NCBI GenBank assembly: GCA_013416395.1
Contig: JACCEP010000010.1
Coordinates: forward strand, 81,477-145,476
DNA from: Alcaligenaceae bacterium
GTDB taxonomy: Bacteria; Pseudomonadota; Gammaproteobacteria; Burkholderiales; Burkholderiaceae_B
Reading direction: 5' to 3'
Length of the DNA stretch: 64,000 bases
The position numbers were made by a program, and so were the translations under genes. The first letter of the stretch is position 1; each line of letters opens with the position of its first letter. The notes beneath the pieces are model-generated. The model saw only the letters and a program-made list of their open reading frames with translations. It did no database searches and was not told the DNA's origin. Below are positions 7,978-16,322 of this stretch, one piece after another.

Positions 7978-10365
7978 CTACTGATGAAAAAGCCCCCCAG
8001 GCTGGCCTGAGCCCTCTTGAGGGCTTCCCTTTATGTCCGGTACGGCCTCGGTTTTCCACCACGACGGAAACAGGGCCTGAACCTGAGGCCGGTTGTAGCG
8101 ATCATCAATTAAATACACCACACCGCGGTCGGTATCTGACCTGATCACTCTGCCGGCGGCCTGAACCACTTTTTGCAAGCCAGGGTAAAGAAAGGCGTAG
8201 TCGTAGGCGCGAGAGGCACCGAATGCGTTGGCCATGCTGGCCTTGAGCTGCTGTGTCAACGGGTTGATTTGGGGCAGGCCCAGTGTAGAGATAAATACGC
8301 CGATTAACCGGCTGCCGGGTAAATCTATGCCTTCGGCAAATGCGCCGCCTAACACCGCAAACCCCACTCCACGCCCGTCCGGCACAAAGCGATCGAGAAA
8401 TTGTCGGCGGCTGGCTTCGTCCATGCCTGGCGATTGCACCCACATGGGGATATCAGGAAAGTGCTTGGAAAATACCTCAGCAGCCTTGCGCAGGTAGTCG
8501 AAACTGCTGAAGTAGCTTAGGTAGTTGCCAGGCTGTGTCGCATACTGCTTACCCATGAGTTGGGCTATCGGAATCAGCGACGCACTGCGGTCGTGGTAGC
8601 GCGTAGAAATGTGCTGCGCAATTTTTACTTGCAGCTGCTCAGAATTGAATGACGATTCCACATCGACAAAGGCGACATTTTCAGGCAGGCCCAGCGTGTC
8701 ACGGTAAAAGTCCCAGGGGCTTAGGGTTGCCGAAAAAAGTGTGCTGCTGTGGCTAGCGTTGATGCGAGGCTGTAGAAACGGCGCTGGAATCATATTGCGC
8801 AGGCTTATGGTGGTAGACAGCGGCACCGTGGGTGATGGCGCTGCGCCCAGATCAATGTCAAATACCGAGTGGCCGGAAAACACATCAGCCAGTCGTAAGA
8901 AATGCAAAATATCAAAATGCAGCCGTTGTAATTCGACACCCAGGTCCAGAGGATGGGCGTTGGCATACTGCGTAAGCCGCGTGCTGAAGTTGATCAGGCT
9001 TTTATGGAAGGAGGTGGGTATGTCGGTGTAGGCCTGATAAGACATGGCCTGATCGCGACAGCACAGGTTCCAGGCTCGCGTTAGCGTAGAAAAGCTGCGT
9101 TTTAGCTCAGTGGGTGCTGTGCGTTTTGCTGCTTGCAGCGTACTGGCGTTCAGGCTGGCGCTATACATGGCACGGGCACGTTCGAGCAGATTATGGGCCT
9201 CATCAACCAACAAACCAACCCGCCATTGACGGCTTTCGGTCAGGCCGTAGAGCAGGGCGCTGCTGTCAAAGTAGTAGTTGTAGTCGCCAACGACGACATC
9301 TACCCATTGCGCGAGATCATGGCTCATCCAGTAGGGGCAAATTTTGTGCTTTAGCGCAATGCTACGCAAGCTTGATTGGTCGAGCCAGCCGTGGCGCGCA
9401 GCCTCTTGCCGGGCCACGGGCAGACGATCATAAAAACCTTGTGCCAGCGGGCACGAAGCGCCGTGGCAGGCCTTGTCGGGGTGTTCGCAGGCTTTATCGC
9501 GTGCCACCAGTTCAAGCACACGCACCGACGGCGCTGAAGTGGCGCACGCCTTGTCGTCAACGTTGTCATTGTTTTTGATCAACAGCGTAAGGGCGTCAAG
9601 GGCAAGCTGTCGCCCAGAGGTTTTGGCGGTAAGAAAAAACACCCTGTCCAGGCCCTCAGATGTGCAGGCTTTGAGCATAGGAAACAGCGTGCCTAGGGTT
9701 TTGCCAATGCCGGTGGGCGCCTGTGCCAGTAGCATGCGTTGCTGGCGAGCAGCCTTGTACACATGTTCGGCCAGTTGACGCTGCCCGGGCCTGAACGCTG
9801 CGTGGGGAAAGCGCAGTGTGGCTAGCCAGAGATCCCGGTTCTCTCGGTGTGCCAGTTGTTGCGCGGCCCATTGGGCGAAGCAACGGCAGAGCGATTCAAA
9901 AAAGTGCTGCAGGTAGTCGGCCTTGAGGGTTTCAGACACTACTGTTTCATGACCCTGGTCGACGTCGTAATAGACCACGGCAACCTGTATTTCGGCCAGA
10001 CTGTCGCGCTCGCAAAGCATATGGGCATAAACGCGGGCTTGCGCCTGATGCAGTGATCTGTGGTTGTCGGGGATATTGTTCAGGTCGCCCCGATAGGTTT
10101 TTATCTCTTCAACCTGGGGCACGCTTGCGTCATAGCCATCGGCTCGTCCACGCACCAGAAGCGCACCCCAGTTTGCCTGCACACTCACTTCTGACTGATA
10201 AGTGACAGGTCTTTTGGCACGCACCAGCGCGTGCCCCTCCATACCTTCGAGTGCGGTGGGTGATGGCGTGAAGCGTAGGTCAAGATCGCCATGCCTGGCA
10301 GCAAACTCGCACAGTGCGCGCACAGAGACGGTATAGCTCAAGCTGCCACTCGCTGAACGTGGCAT
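7978..10365 (-). CDS. XPD/DinG-family Fe-S helicase with N-terminal PD-(D/E)XK nuclease-like domain
   Basis: An SF2 helicase of about 795 residues. The N-terminal 150 residues resemble a Cas4/RecB-type PD-(D/E)XK domain (GRADGYDA followed by EEIKTYRGD). Then come Walker A (APTGIGKT), an insert with clustered cysteines (ACEHPDKACHGASC and ICPYW) that fits the XPD-type 4Fe-4S cluster, the DEAH box (VDEAHN) and motif VI (QAAGRVIRS). The gene overlaps the end of the FAN1 gene. The frame is open up to 10407; I used the ATG at 10365, but a TTG at 10341 forming a TTGA overlap with the FAN1 stop is equally plausible, since family proteins begin near YTVSVRALCEF. Co-transcription with FAN1 points to DNA crosslink or damage repair. 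Confidence 0.88.
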   Translation of the reverse strand: MPRSASGSLSYTVSVRALCEFAARHGDLDLRFTPSPTALEGMEGHALVRAKRPVTYQSEVSVQANWGALLVRGRADGYDASVPQVEEIKTYRGDLNNIPDNHRSLHQAQARVYAHMLCERDSLAEIQVAVVYYDVDQGHETVVSETLKADYLQHFFESLCRCFAQWAAQQLAHRENRDLWLATLRFPHAAFRPGQRQLAEHVYKAARQQRMLLAQAPTGIGKTLGTLFPMLKACTSEGLDRVFFLTAKTSGRQLALDALTLLIKNNDNVDDKACATSAPSVRVLELVARDKACEHPDKACHGASCPLAQGFYDRLPVARQEAARHGWLDQSSLRSIALKHKICPYWMSHDLAQWVDVVVGDYNYYFDSSALLYGLTESRQWRVGLLVDEAHNLLERARAMYSASLNASTLQAAKRTAPTELKRSFSTLTRAWNLCCRDQAMSYQAYTDIPTSFHKSLINFSTRLTQYANAHPLDLGVELQRLHFDILHFLRLADVFSGHSVFDIDLGAAPSPTVPLSTTISLRNMIPAPFLQPRINASHSSTLFSATLSPWDFYRDTLGLPENVAFVDVESSFNSEQLQVKIAQHISTRYHDRSASLIPIAQLMGKQYATQPGNYLSYFSSFDYLRKAAEVFSKHFPDIPMWVQSPGMDEASRRQFLDRFVPDGRGVGFAVLGGAFAEGIDLPGSRLIGVFISTLGLPQINPLTQQLKASMANAFGASRAYDYAFLYPGLQKVVQAAGRVIRSDTDRGVVYLIDDRYNRPQVQALFPSWWKTEAVPDIKGSPQEGSGQPGGLFHQ

Positions 10366-12032
10366 ACGGTGGCGTCTATGCCGTGCGCAGCGCAATAGTT
10401 TAGCCATCGGATCTGGTTGTCTTGCAACCGGTCTCCAGGCCCTTTTACTTCGATAAGCTGATAATGCTGCCGGCTCGGCCAGAACTGAATGAGGTCGGGC
10501 AAGCCCGAACGATTGCCGGGTATATCACGCAGCAGGCGCTCAAACACCACCCTGAGGTGTTGCGGTGGCATGCATGACAAGGCCAGATCAAGCAAGGCCG
10601 GGTTAATGGCCTGCCAAGCCACGAAAGGCGACTGTATGCCCTGTTTGCGAGCGAAATTGCTTCGTATGGTGTGGAGGTAACGCCCGTTATCAAGCTGCTC
10701 CAGACATACGTCAAACAGCGACTGACGGCGTTGGTGAAAGCCACCGCGCAGCAGGTCGGCGGGCCCGCGCTGGTAAGGGTTGAAAAAAGCCCCTGGTACG
10801 GCAGCGAAAACGGCGTCCCAGCAAAGCAGCCCGAAAAGGGCGTTGATCAAGGTGTTTTCGACATAAAAGGCGGGCGCGTCGTCACTGTGCAAATGCTGTC
10901 TTACTGCCTCTTCGACGCGTGGGCCTTCTGCATGTAGCGGCAGCGCTAGGTCGATGCGCGTGATGTTGGCAGGTATAACCGCAGCTGCCCGCTGCCCGCA
11001 TTGACGCAGTAATCGCGGCAGCATGCGCAGCAATTGCTGCTGCTCGGCTTCGTCGTGCGGCGCCTGCAACGACAATTGAGCCAGTGCGAGCGCGTCGTTG
11101 CTTTGCCCTGAACGTTCGAGCACACGTACCAGGCGTTGTCGTGCTTCGGCGTGGCCGCTACGCTGATAACACTGCTGAGCGCTGGCCCAATCTTTTTGGC
11201 GCTCATAGTGCTTGCCCATGTGATATAGCAGTCGGGCACGGCGTGTTTCCAGCCATTCGTTCTGGTAGGCCTCGTCAGGCAACGCCTGGACAAGCGCGTC
11301 TTGTTGTTCGCTGGTGCTGGCCTGGTCAAATTGTTCGCGACAGTAATGCAGATAAAGGTAGTCGTCGATATCTTGACGCGCCTGAAAGGCCCTGGCCGAT
11401 GGCGGGAAACTGACCTGCTCAAAAACATATAACCCCAGGTCAGCCAGCACGAAGTCTGTCCAGCTTTGCCGTAAATTGCCAAAAAACATAAGCCTGAAAC
11501 GATCGCACAGGGCGATTATGTGCGGGCTAAGTGCGTAGAGTGTGTCGTGGCGCAACTCTGGCAAGGTGCTGCTTGGGTGGACACTGTGCCATTGCGTGTG
11601 ACGTTGCGCTTCTGGAAAGCGGCTGCACAACACGTCGATTTGTTCGGGTTTTTTGGCGCTACGCGCACCTGCTGCCGTTAGCGCAGTACCAAACATCGCC
11701 ATGACTTCGTTGCGGGTAAGTTGCCCGCATAGCTCATCAACAGTAACGAGTGGGTCATTGTTTAGCCATTGGTGGGCGATGAGGGCGTGCGCAGCCGGGC
11801 CGGGGTCGCCGATTTCTGTGTAGGAGAGCTTGCTGGCCCGAAACAATAACCCTTTGCGCATAATCATGCGTACTAGCAAGCCGCGCGAACCCGGTGCAAG
11901 CGCCAGAAACTGTGCAATAAACGCATGTTCGTCGGGCAGCAACAGATCGGCATAGCGACTAGCCACCCAGCGCAGCACGCGCTCGAAGTTATCAAGGTAA
12001 TACCAGGGATTGCTTAGCGGAGGTGGGCGCAT
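10338..12032 (-). CDS. FAN1-family VRR-NUC structure-specific nuclease
   Basis: A 564-residue homologue of bacterial FAN1, a 5'-flap and crosslink-repair nuclease. The N-terminal part (NPWYYLDNFERVLRWV) matches the family start, a helical TPR-like middle follows, and the last 60 residues form the VRR-NUC domain with the catalytic pattern GLPDLIQF ... YQLIEVKGPGD (Asp, Glu-x-Lys). I preferred the ATG at 12032; an upstream GTG at 12059 is in frame. The stop overlaps the downstream helicase gene, so the two are probably translationally coupled. A LexA-type box lies 62 bases upstream, implying SOS induction. Confidence 0.88.
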   Translation of the reverse strand: MRPPPLSNPWYYLDNFERVLRWVASRYADLLLPDEHAFIAQFLALAPGSRGLLVRMIMRKGLLFRASKLSYTEIGDPGPAAHALIAHQWLNNDPLVTVDELCGQLTRNEVMAMFGTALTAAGARSAKKPEQIDVLCSRFPEAQRHTQWHSVHPSSTLPELRHDTLYALSPHIIALCDRFRLMFFGNLRQSWTDFVLADLGLYVFEQVSFPPSARAFQARQDIDDYLYLHYCREQFDQASTSEQQDALVQALPDEAYQNEWLETRRARLLYHMGKHYERQKDWASAQQCYQRSGHAEARQRLVRVLERSGQSNDALALAQLSLQAPHDEAEQQQLLRMLPRLLRQCGQRAAAVIPANITRIDLALPLHAEGPRVEEAVRQHLHSDDAPAFYVENTLINALFGLLCWDAVFAAVPGAFFNPYQRGPADLLRGGFHQRRQSLFDVCLEQLDNGRYLHTIRSNFARKQGIQSPFVAWQAINPALLDLALSCMPPQHLRVVFERLLRDIPGNRSGLPDLIQFWPSRQHYQLIEVKGPGDRLQDNQIRWLNYCAAHGIDATVCHVQRVAA

Positions 12033-12093
12033 GCACGGAAACCCGGATTGATGCTGCACGAGGGCTGCATAAGCCGTTTATGGGTGTTGATTA

Positions 12094-12109
12094 CTGTTCG
12101 TATATACAG
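12094..12109 (-). promoter_or_regulatory. LexA (SOS) box upstream of the FAN1-helicase operon
   Basis: The sequence CTGTTCGTATATACAG is a CTGT-N8-ACAG palindrome, the proteobacterial LexA consensus, with an AT-rich centre and TTA/TTTA flanks. It lies 35-77 bases upstream of the possible FAN1 starts, where LexA would block the promoter. Confidence 0.8.
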
Positions 12110-12282
12110 TTTAGCAGTTATTATTCGGTAATGTCTCCGTTACAAACTCCTAGGAGTGTTAAGGAAATGTAGCCCGCCCCTCAAGGGTTTTCATCTTGCT
12201 TGTTACATTTGTTGATGATTGGCGCTTGAGGCATTTGTTTGAACCGTCTACGGTAAAAGCTCAGCTAAACACGGAGGTATAT

Positions 12283-12483
12283 ATGAATAAAGACACACTG
12301 GAAGGACAATGGAAACAGCTTACTGGCAAGGCAAAAGCCGCCTGGGGTGACCTAACCGATGATGAGCTGACGCAGATAAATGGCAACCGCGAACAGCTTG
12401 CAGGCCTGATTCAGGAAAGATACGGCCGCACCCGCGAAGAGGCGGAGCGCGAGGTTAAAGATTTTTTTGATGCCAATCGATAA
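12283..12483 (+). CDS. CsbD-like stress protein
   Basis: A 66-residue CsbD-family protein (YjbJ-like). It shows the diagnostic start MNKDTLEGQWKQLTGKAKAAWG, here given only by its ends MNKDTLEG and KAAWG, then LTDDEL..INGNREQL and a C-terminal amphipathic helix with YGRTREEAEREV. Members are abundant, highly charged, helical proteins induced by general stress; the molecular function is unknown. The ATG at 12283 has GGAGG at good spacing, whereas the longer frame from 12196 lacks conserved residues. It is monocistronic, closed by a strong intrinsic terminator. Confidence 0.9.
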   Translation: MNKDTLEGQWKQLTGKAKAAWGDLTDDELTQINGNREQLAGLIQERYGRTREEAEREVKDFFDANR

Positions 12484-12557
12484 CAGCGTGAGCGACCGGG
12501 GTATATGACCGGTTGACAGCCAGTGCTGCCTGATCTGTGTGCGGATCAGGCTGTTGA

Positions 12558-12589
12558 GCCCGCAGGCATCGCGCCTGCGGGCTTTTTTT
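12558..12589 (+). terminator. Rho-independent terminator after csbD
   Basis: A perfect 10-bp stem (GCCCGCAGGC, 12558-12567, with GCCTGCGGGC, 12573-12582) with a five-base loop is followed by seven T residues. A second smaller hairpin, CCTGATC/GATCAGG, lies at 12529-12550. Confidence 0.93.
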
Positions 12590-12610
12590 AAACTGCCCAG
12601 GGCCTCCTGC

Positions 12611-13852
12611 TCAGGCCTGTGGCATCAAGGCCCTGTAAAAGTTGGGTAAGGCAAACAGTGCGCCGTGGATGTCGGCGTTGTAATACTGAAGATCACCAAT
12701 GCCGCGCTGTGTGAGACGCTGCTGGATCTGGTCGCGGCCCGGCGCCAGTGGGTTTAGTTCGCTTGAAGCGATGGCCAGCGCCCAGTAGGTGCCGTACAGG
12801 GGGATGTGCAGGCCGTATCCATGTACCTGATCAAATACCGCCGACAGCTCGCCCGCTAATTGTTTAACCTGTTCAGGATTATGAAAAGGCGTACCCAGGT
12901 GCAAAACAACAGCACCGCCGGGGGCCAGCACCCGCTTGCATTCCTTGAAGAACGCTTCGGTATACAGCGGACCGGCAGGTGTGTCGGGATCTGTGAGATC
13001 AAGCACAACCAGATCGAACCGTTGCTGGGTTTGCACCAGAAACTGAACCCCATCTGCTATGTGCACGGTGACACGCGGGTCGTCGAACGCACCTCGGTTA
13101 ATGTTCTGCAAGTGCTCGCGAGCGATCTCGACAACCTGGCCGTCAAGCTCGACCAGGGTGGCTTCAGTGACCGAGGGGTACTTAAGCACCTCTTCGAGTG
13201 CGCCACCATCGCCGCCTCCGATGATCAATACCTTGCTCGGATCGGGGTGCGCCATGGCAGCAGGATGCACCAGCGCTTCATGGTAGAAGAACTCGTCTGC
13301 TTCCGAGGTCATGAAGCGCTGGTCCAGACGCAGCGTGTGGCCCAGGTCGTCAGAACGCAGCAGCTCGAGGTGTTGGTAATTGGTTTGCAGCGAGAGCGTA
13401 CGCTCTGCAAACCGGAAACCAAAACTGGCTGTGGGTGTAAGGTTTTCAAAAACCAGTTCGCCATTGGCACCTGGGCCATGTTCATCGCCACGCAACAGGC
13501 GTTCGCGCTGCATTTTGGCTGGCTTGAACGCGTCAACCAGTGTCTGCATTAATTGCTCGGCCTTGGCCGAGTTGTCACCCATGAAATTGCATACATACAC
13601 GTCAAGCGTGACGCCTTGGCGTTCAGGCCAGGTATGCAGGGCCAAATGGGATTCGGCCAGCAGCAGCATGCCCGTTACCCCACCAGGTTCACCCTGGAAG
13701 TCGGGAAAGGTATGCCATTTTTCAGCCACTAGCGTAAGGCCGGCGTCGAGGGTGTGCCCTCGGCACATGTCGGCGAGAGGCCCTGCCTGCGTGAGCAGCG
13801 AGAGGTCGCAATCGCATAGGTACAGATCTGCGGTGAGGTGCAGGCCCTGCAT
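12611..13852 (-). CDS. speDE: Fused S-adenosylmethionine decarboxylase - spermidine synthase
   Basis: A 413-residue bifunctional polyamine enzyme. The first 130 residues are a SpeD domain; the self-cleavage/pyruvoyl region reads AESHLALHTWPE, with the Ser before His as the expected pyruvoyl precursor. The remaining 280 residues are an aminopropyltransferase with the dcSAM-binding GGGDGGALEE, the acidic VELDGQVVE and the DLTDPDTPAGPLY segment. The fusion would make decarboxylated SAM and use it directly to convert putrescine to spermidine. The ATG at 13852 has AAGGAG upstream. Such fusions are known in scattered bacteria. No ornithine or arginine decarboxylase is nearby. Confidence 0.9.
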   Translation of the reverse strand: MQGLHLTADLYLCDCDLSLLTQAGPLADMCRGHTLDAGLTLVAEKWHTFPDFQGEPGGVTGMLLLAESHLALHTWPERQGVTLDVYVCNFMGDNSAKAEQLMQTLVDAFKPAKMQRERLLRGDEHGPGANGELVFENLTPTASFGFRFAERTLSLQTNYQHLELLRSDDLGHTLRLDQRFMTSEADEFFYHEALVHPAAMAHPDPSKVLIIGGGDGGALEEVLKYPSVTEATLVELDGQVVEIAREHLQNINRGAFDDPRVTVHIADGVQFLVQTQQRFDLVVLDLTDPDTPAGPLYTEAFFKECKRVLAPGGAVVLHLGTPFHNPEQVKQLAGELSAVFDQVHGYGLHIPLYGTYWALAIASSELNPLAPGRDQIQQRLTQRGIGDLQYYNADIHGALFALPNFYRALMPQA

Positions 13853-14281
13853 ATGTCAGCACTCCTTGGTGAAAGACTTCTGCGCCAAGGCAAGGCACAC
13901 GAAAAGCCAGAAAGTCGTAGGACTAAGGTTAAGCCTACAAGTTTAAAAAAACGTATAAGTATATAGCAAAAGTATGTATGTTCCGGCTATGTGTAGCGAT
14001 GCTGCTCTTATTTGCCGAATGTGTGATTGGCCAATAAGTGGCCGGAGGGAAGGCCGCCAGAGCAGAAACGATCAGAGGATAATCAGTCAGAAGGGCGGCG
14101 CCCAATGGAGTGGGCCGCCGCCGGGCAGCTGTTTTGTGGCTATCTTGTTGCTGCCTGGAGCTGCATAGCGCCGCAAGGCGTGTTTGGTCTGGTAACCCAG
14201 TTACGTTGCGTAGCCAGGCCTGCGCCTTTCTATGACGGAACGGCAGGCCTGGCGCACGCTATTTTGCTGCGGCAGTCGCGC
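13853..14281. other. Intergenic region upstream of speDE
   Basis: About 430 bases between two minus-strand genes. The left third (13930-13990) is AT-rich and presumably carries the speDE promoter. Near 14211-14255 there is an inverted repeat built on CCAGGCCTGC and GCAGGCCTGG, which could fold as a transcript end for the transporter gene, although no T-run follows. No gene is seen. Confidence 0.45.
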
Positions 14282-15724
14282 TTAGTCGTCCAGACTGCGG
14301 ATAACCCGGCCAAATGTACTGAAATCAAAGAGCGTCCGTGTGCGCTTGATCCGCAATAAAATGGTAGAAACCACCACAGGAACAAAGGCGGCCAGCAAAA
14401 ATGACTCTAACAGGTATTGGGGTTTTGCCCCCGGCGCTGGAAACAGCGCAATACCCGCAATCAGGCCGCACAACGTGCTGATCACCGCCATGCTGCCGGT
14501 GAGTCGTTTGCTGTAAAGGCCAAAGAACACCGGAAACGCAGCGGCTGAGCAGAATAGATCAGCCAGCAGAAACAGATACAGCACGCTATACCCTTGGGCG
14601 GCGACGAGCAGCACAGGTATGGCCAGCAGCACGACTAGCCAGCGCGACAGCATCATGAGTGATTTGCGGCTGACTGAAGGAGCGAGGCGTCGTACATCGA
14701 CGGCAATAATGCTGGACACAGCACTAATTACGGTGTCTGCAGTGCTCATTACCAGCGAAAGGCCCAGTGGAATAAGCGCGATGGCGACCCAGTCGGGTAG
14801 TCGTGGGGTAATAACAGTAAACAAGGCGACCGAGCTGTCGCCCTGATGGCCAAGCCCCACAAACGCCAGGCCAAACAGCCCCATAAGAAAAATAACCGGT
14901 GCAGCCATCAGGCCGCCCAGAAGAAAGCCATTGCGCATGGTGCGATTGTCTTTCGCTGCATAAACCCGCTGCCAGTTTCCCTGGTGAAACAGGCCTGTCA
15001 ATAATATGGCTACGAAAAACGTTAGCCCCGCCTTGATGCCGGCTGGGTCGCCCAGATCAAGCAATTGTGGCGCATTGGCCTGTAGCCCTTCGATTGTTGG
15101 GCCCACGCCGCCCACCGCCTTCCAGCCGAGCACCAGCAGCAGCGCAAGCAGTGGCACGATGACGATCATTTGTATCTTGTCGGTGAAAATGGAGGCGCGC
15201 AAGCCGCCGTACGTGGTGTATAGCAGCGTACAGCCCATAACGATGGAAGCCGTTGCCCACAGCGGAACTGGTGAAATCATGGCGACCAGTTTTGCGATGG
15301 CGGTGGTTTCTGCTGCAAGCGTGATGAACATATAAAACATCATGATGAGCAGCGTGAGCGCATACATAGGTTTGCCGAATCGTGTAATAACGAACTCAGT
15401 GAGCGTGTGGCCCTGTGGAATAAGCTCACGCATGCGGCGCCCTAAGGGGATCATGACCAGACGGGGCGACATGGCACCGAGGGCATAGCCAATAATGGCA
15501 CCCAGGCCGCCCCAGGTTGCCGCTTGGGCTGGTGCGAAAAGTATCCATGCGCCCAGCGACGACGCCAGTAATGTCAGAATGGTGGCAGTCGCGCCCTGGC
15601 TATTGCGTGCGGTGACATAGTCTTCAAGACTGTCGTGCCCGCGCCGCGAGTACCAGACCCCGACCAGCGAAAAGCCGCCTGCAAAAAGCAACAGGTAAAG
15701 CATTGTGGTGGAAGCCGCCAGCAT
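14282..15724 (-). CDS. Sodium:solute symporter, probable thiamine-precursor (HMP/thiamine) transporter
   Basis: A 480-residue membrane protein of the SSS family with about 13 hydrophobic segments. It carries the family features YSRRGHDSLEDYVTARN, the TATWGGLGAIIGYALG loop and TLTEFVITRFG. A TPP riboswitch precedes it on the same strand, so expression should fall when thiamine pyrophosphate is plentiful. TPP-controlled SSS proteins (ThiV group) have been predicted to import thiamine or its pyrimidine moiety; the substrate here is inferred from that regulation only. I chose the ATG at 15724 because GGAG lies six bases upstream; ATGs at 15736 and further upstream are in frame but lack ribosome sites. 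Confidence 0.82.
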   Translation of the reverse strand: MLAASTTMLYLLLFAGGFSLVGVWYSRRGHDSLEDYVTARNSQGATATILTLLASSLGAWILFAPAQAATWGGLGAIIGYALGAMSPRLVMIPLGRRMRELIPQGHTLTEFVITRFGKPMYALTLLIMMFYMFITLAAETTAIAKLVAMISPVPLWATASIVMGCTLLYTTYGGLRASIFTDKIQMIVIVPLLALLLVLGWKAVGGVGPTIEGLQANAPQLLDLGDPAGIKAGLTFFVAILLTGLFHQGNWQRVYAAKDNRTMRNGFLLGGLMAAPVIFLMGLFGLAFVGLGHQGDSSVALFTVITPRLPDWVAIALIPLGLSLVMSTADTVISAVSSIIAVDVRRLAPSVSRKSLMMLSRWLVVLLAIPVLLVAAQGYSVLYLFLLADLFCSAAAFPVFFGLYSKRLTGSMAVISTLCGLIAGIALFPAPGAKPQYLLESFLLAAFVPVVVSTILLRIKRTRTLFDFSTFGRVIRSLDD

Positions 15725-15886
15725 GTATGTCTCCATGGTTGGTCTTGCCTGGCCGCGACAGCGTGGTGATTGCGCGCGGCCTGGCAAGCCCGCCAACATC
15801 TGTGGGCACAAGTTGCCCAGGTGTCAGGTTAAGGCCGTAGCCAGCTAAGGGAGATGCCGTGCAGAAAGAAGGGAGCGTTGATGGCG

Positions 15887-15972
15887 TCCTTCCCTTCGCC
15901 GGCATGACCCGGATCAGGTTCAAAGGGTTACCGCGTAATGCGGAATCTCAGCCCAACAGGGCTCCCCCAGGA
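15887..15972 (-). promoter_or_regulatory. TPP riboswitch (THI element) controlling the symporter
   Basis: On the minus strand the conserved core is intact: GGGGGAGCC, GGGCTGAGAT, an apical hairpin, ACCCTTTGAACCTGATC, CGGGTCATGCCGGCGAAGG. It sits about 160 bases upstream of the symporter start. Downstream of the aptamer, GAAGGGA (15897-15891) could pair with TCCCTTC (15874-15868), followed by TTTCT. This would be a candidate terminator or anti-structure forming part of the expression platform. Confidence 0.95.
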
Positions 15973-16171
15973 ACAACCGAACGAGCTTAAGGCCGCTACA
16001 CGGGTTTGTCAATGGATCAATGCTGGCCCAACCGTACAGGACAAGGATGGAGAGCATGCCTGTTTGCCCTCGCAGACGCCGGGTGAGCGGGCTGGGATTG
16101 GGGATATTCTCGTTGGCCTGGAGACGCCGCCGTGGCAGCCCATTAATTCAGGCGATGTGGTATGGTTGCAC

Positions 16172-16260
16172 CGTGACACGGGGTGCCTGGCCAGCGATGC
16201 TGGGGCTGAGAAAAAACCCGTCGAACCTGCTCCAGTTAATACTGGCGAAGGGATGTCATC
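16172..16260 (+). promoter_or_regulatory. TPP riboswitch controlling the SDR-monooxygenase operon
   Basis: A second thiamine pyrophosphate aptamer, on the plus strand: closing stem TGACA (16174-16178) with TGTCA (16254-16258), CGGGGTGCC, GGGGCTGAGA, CCCGTCGAACCTG and TACTGGCGAAGGGA. It lies about 60 bases before the SDR start at 16323, so translation control through the ribosome site is plausible. Together with the minus-strand element it makes a divergent pair of TPP riboswitches about 200 bases apart. Confidence 0.93.
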
Positions 16261-16322
16261 AGCCGCCAGGCTGACGGTAAGCACCGGGGCATAACTTCGC
16301 CATTTGCCTATAGGCGTGCTCC

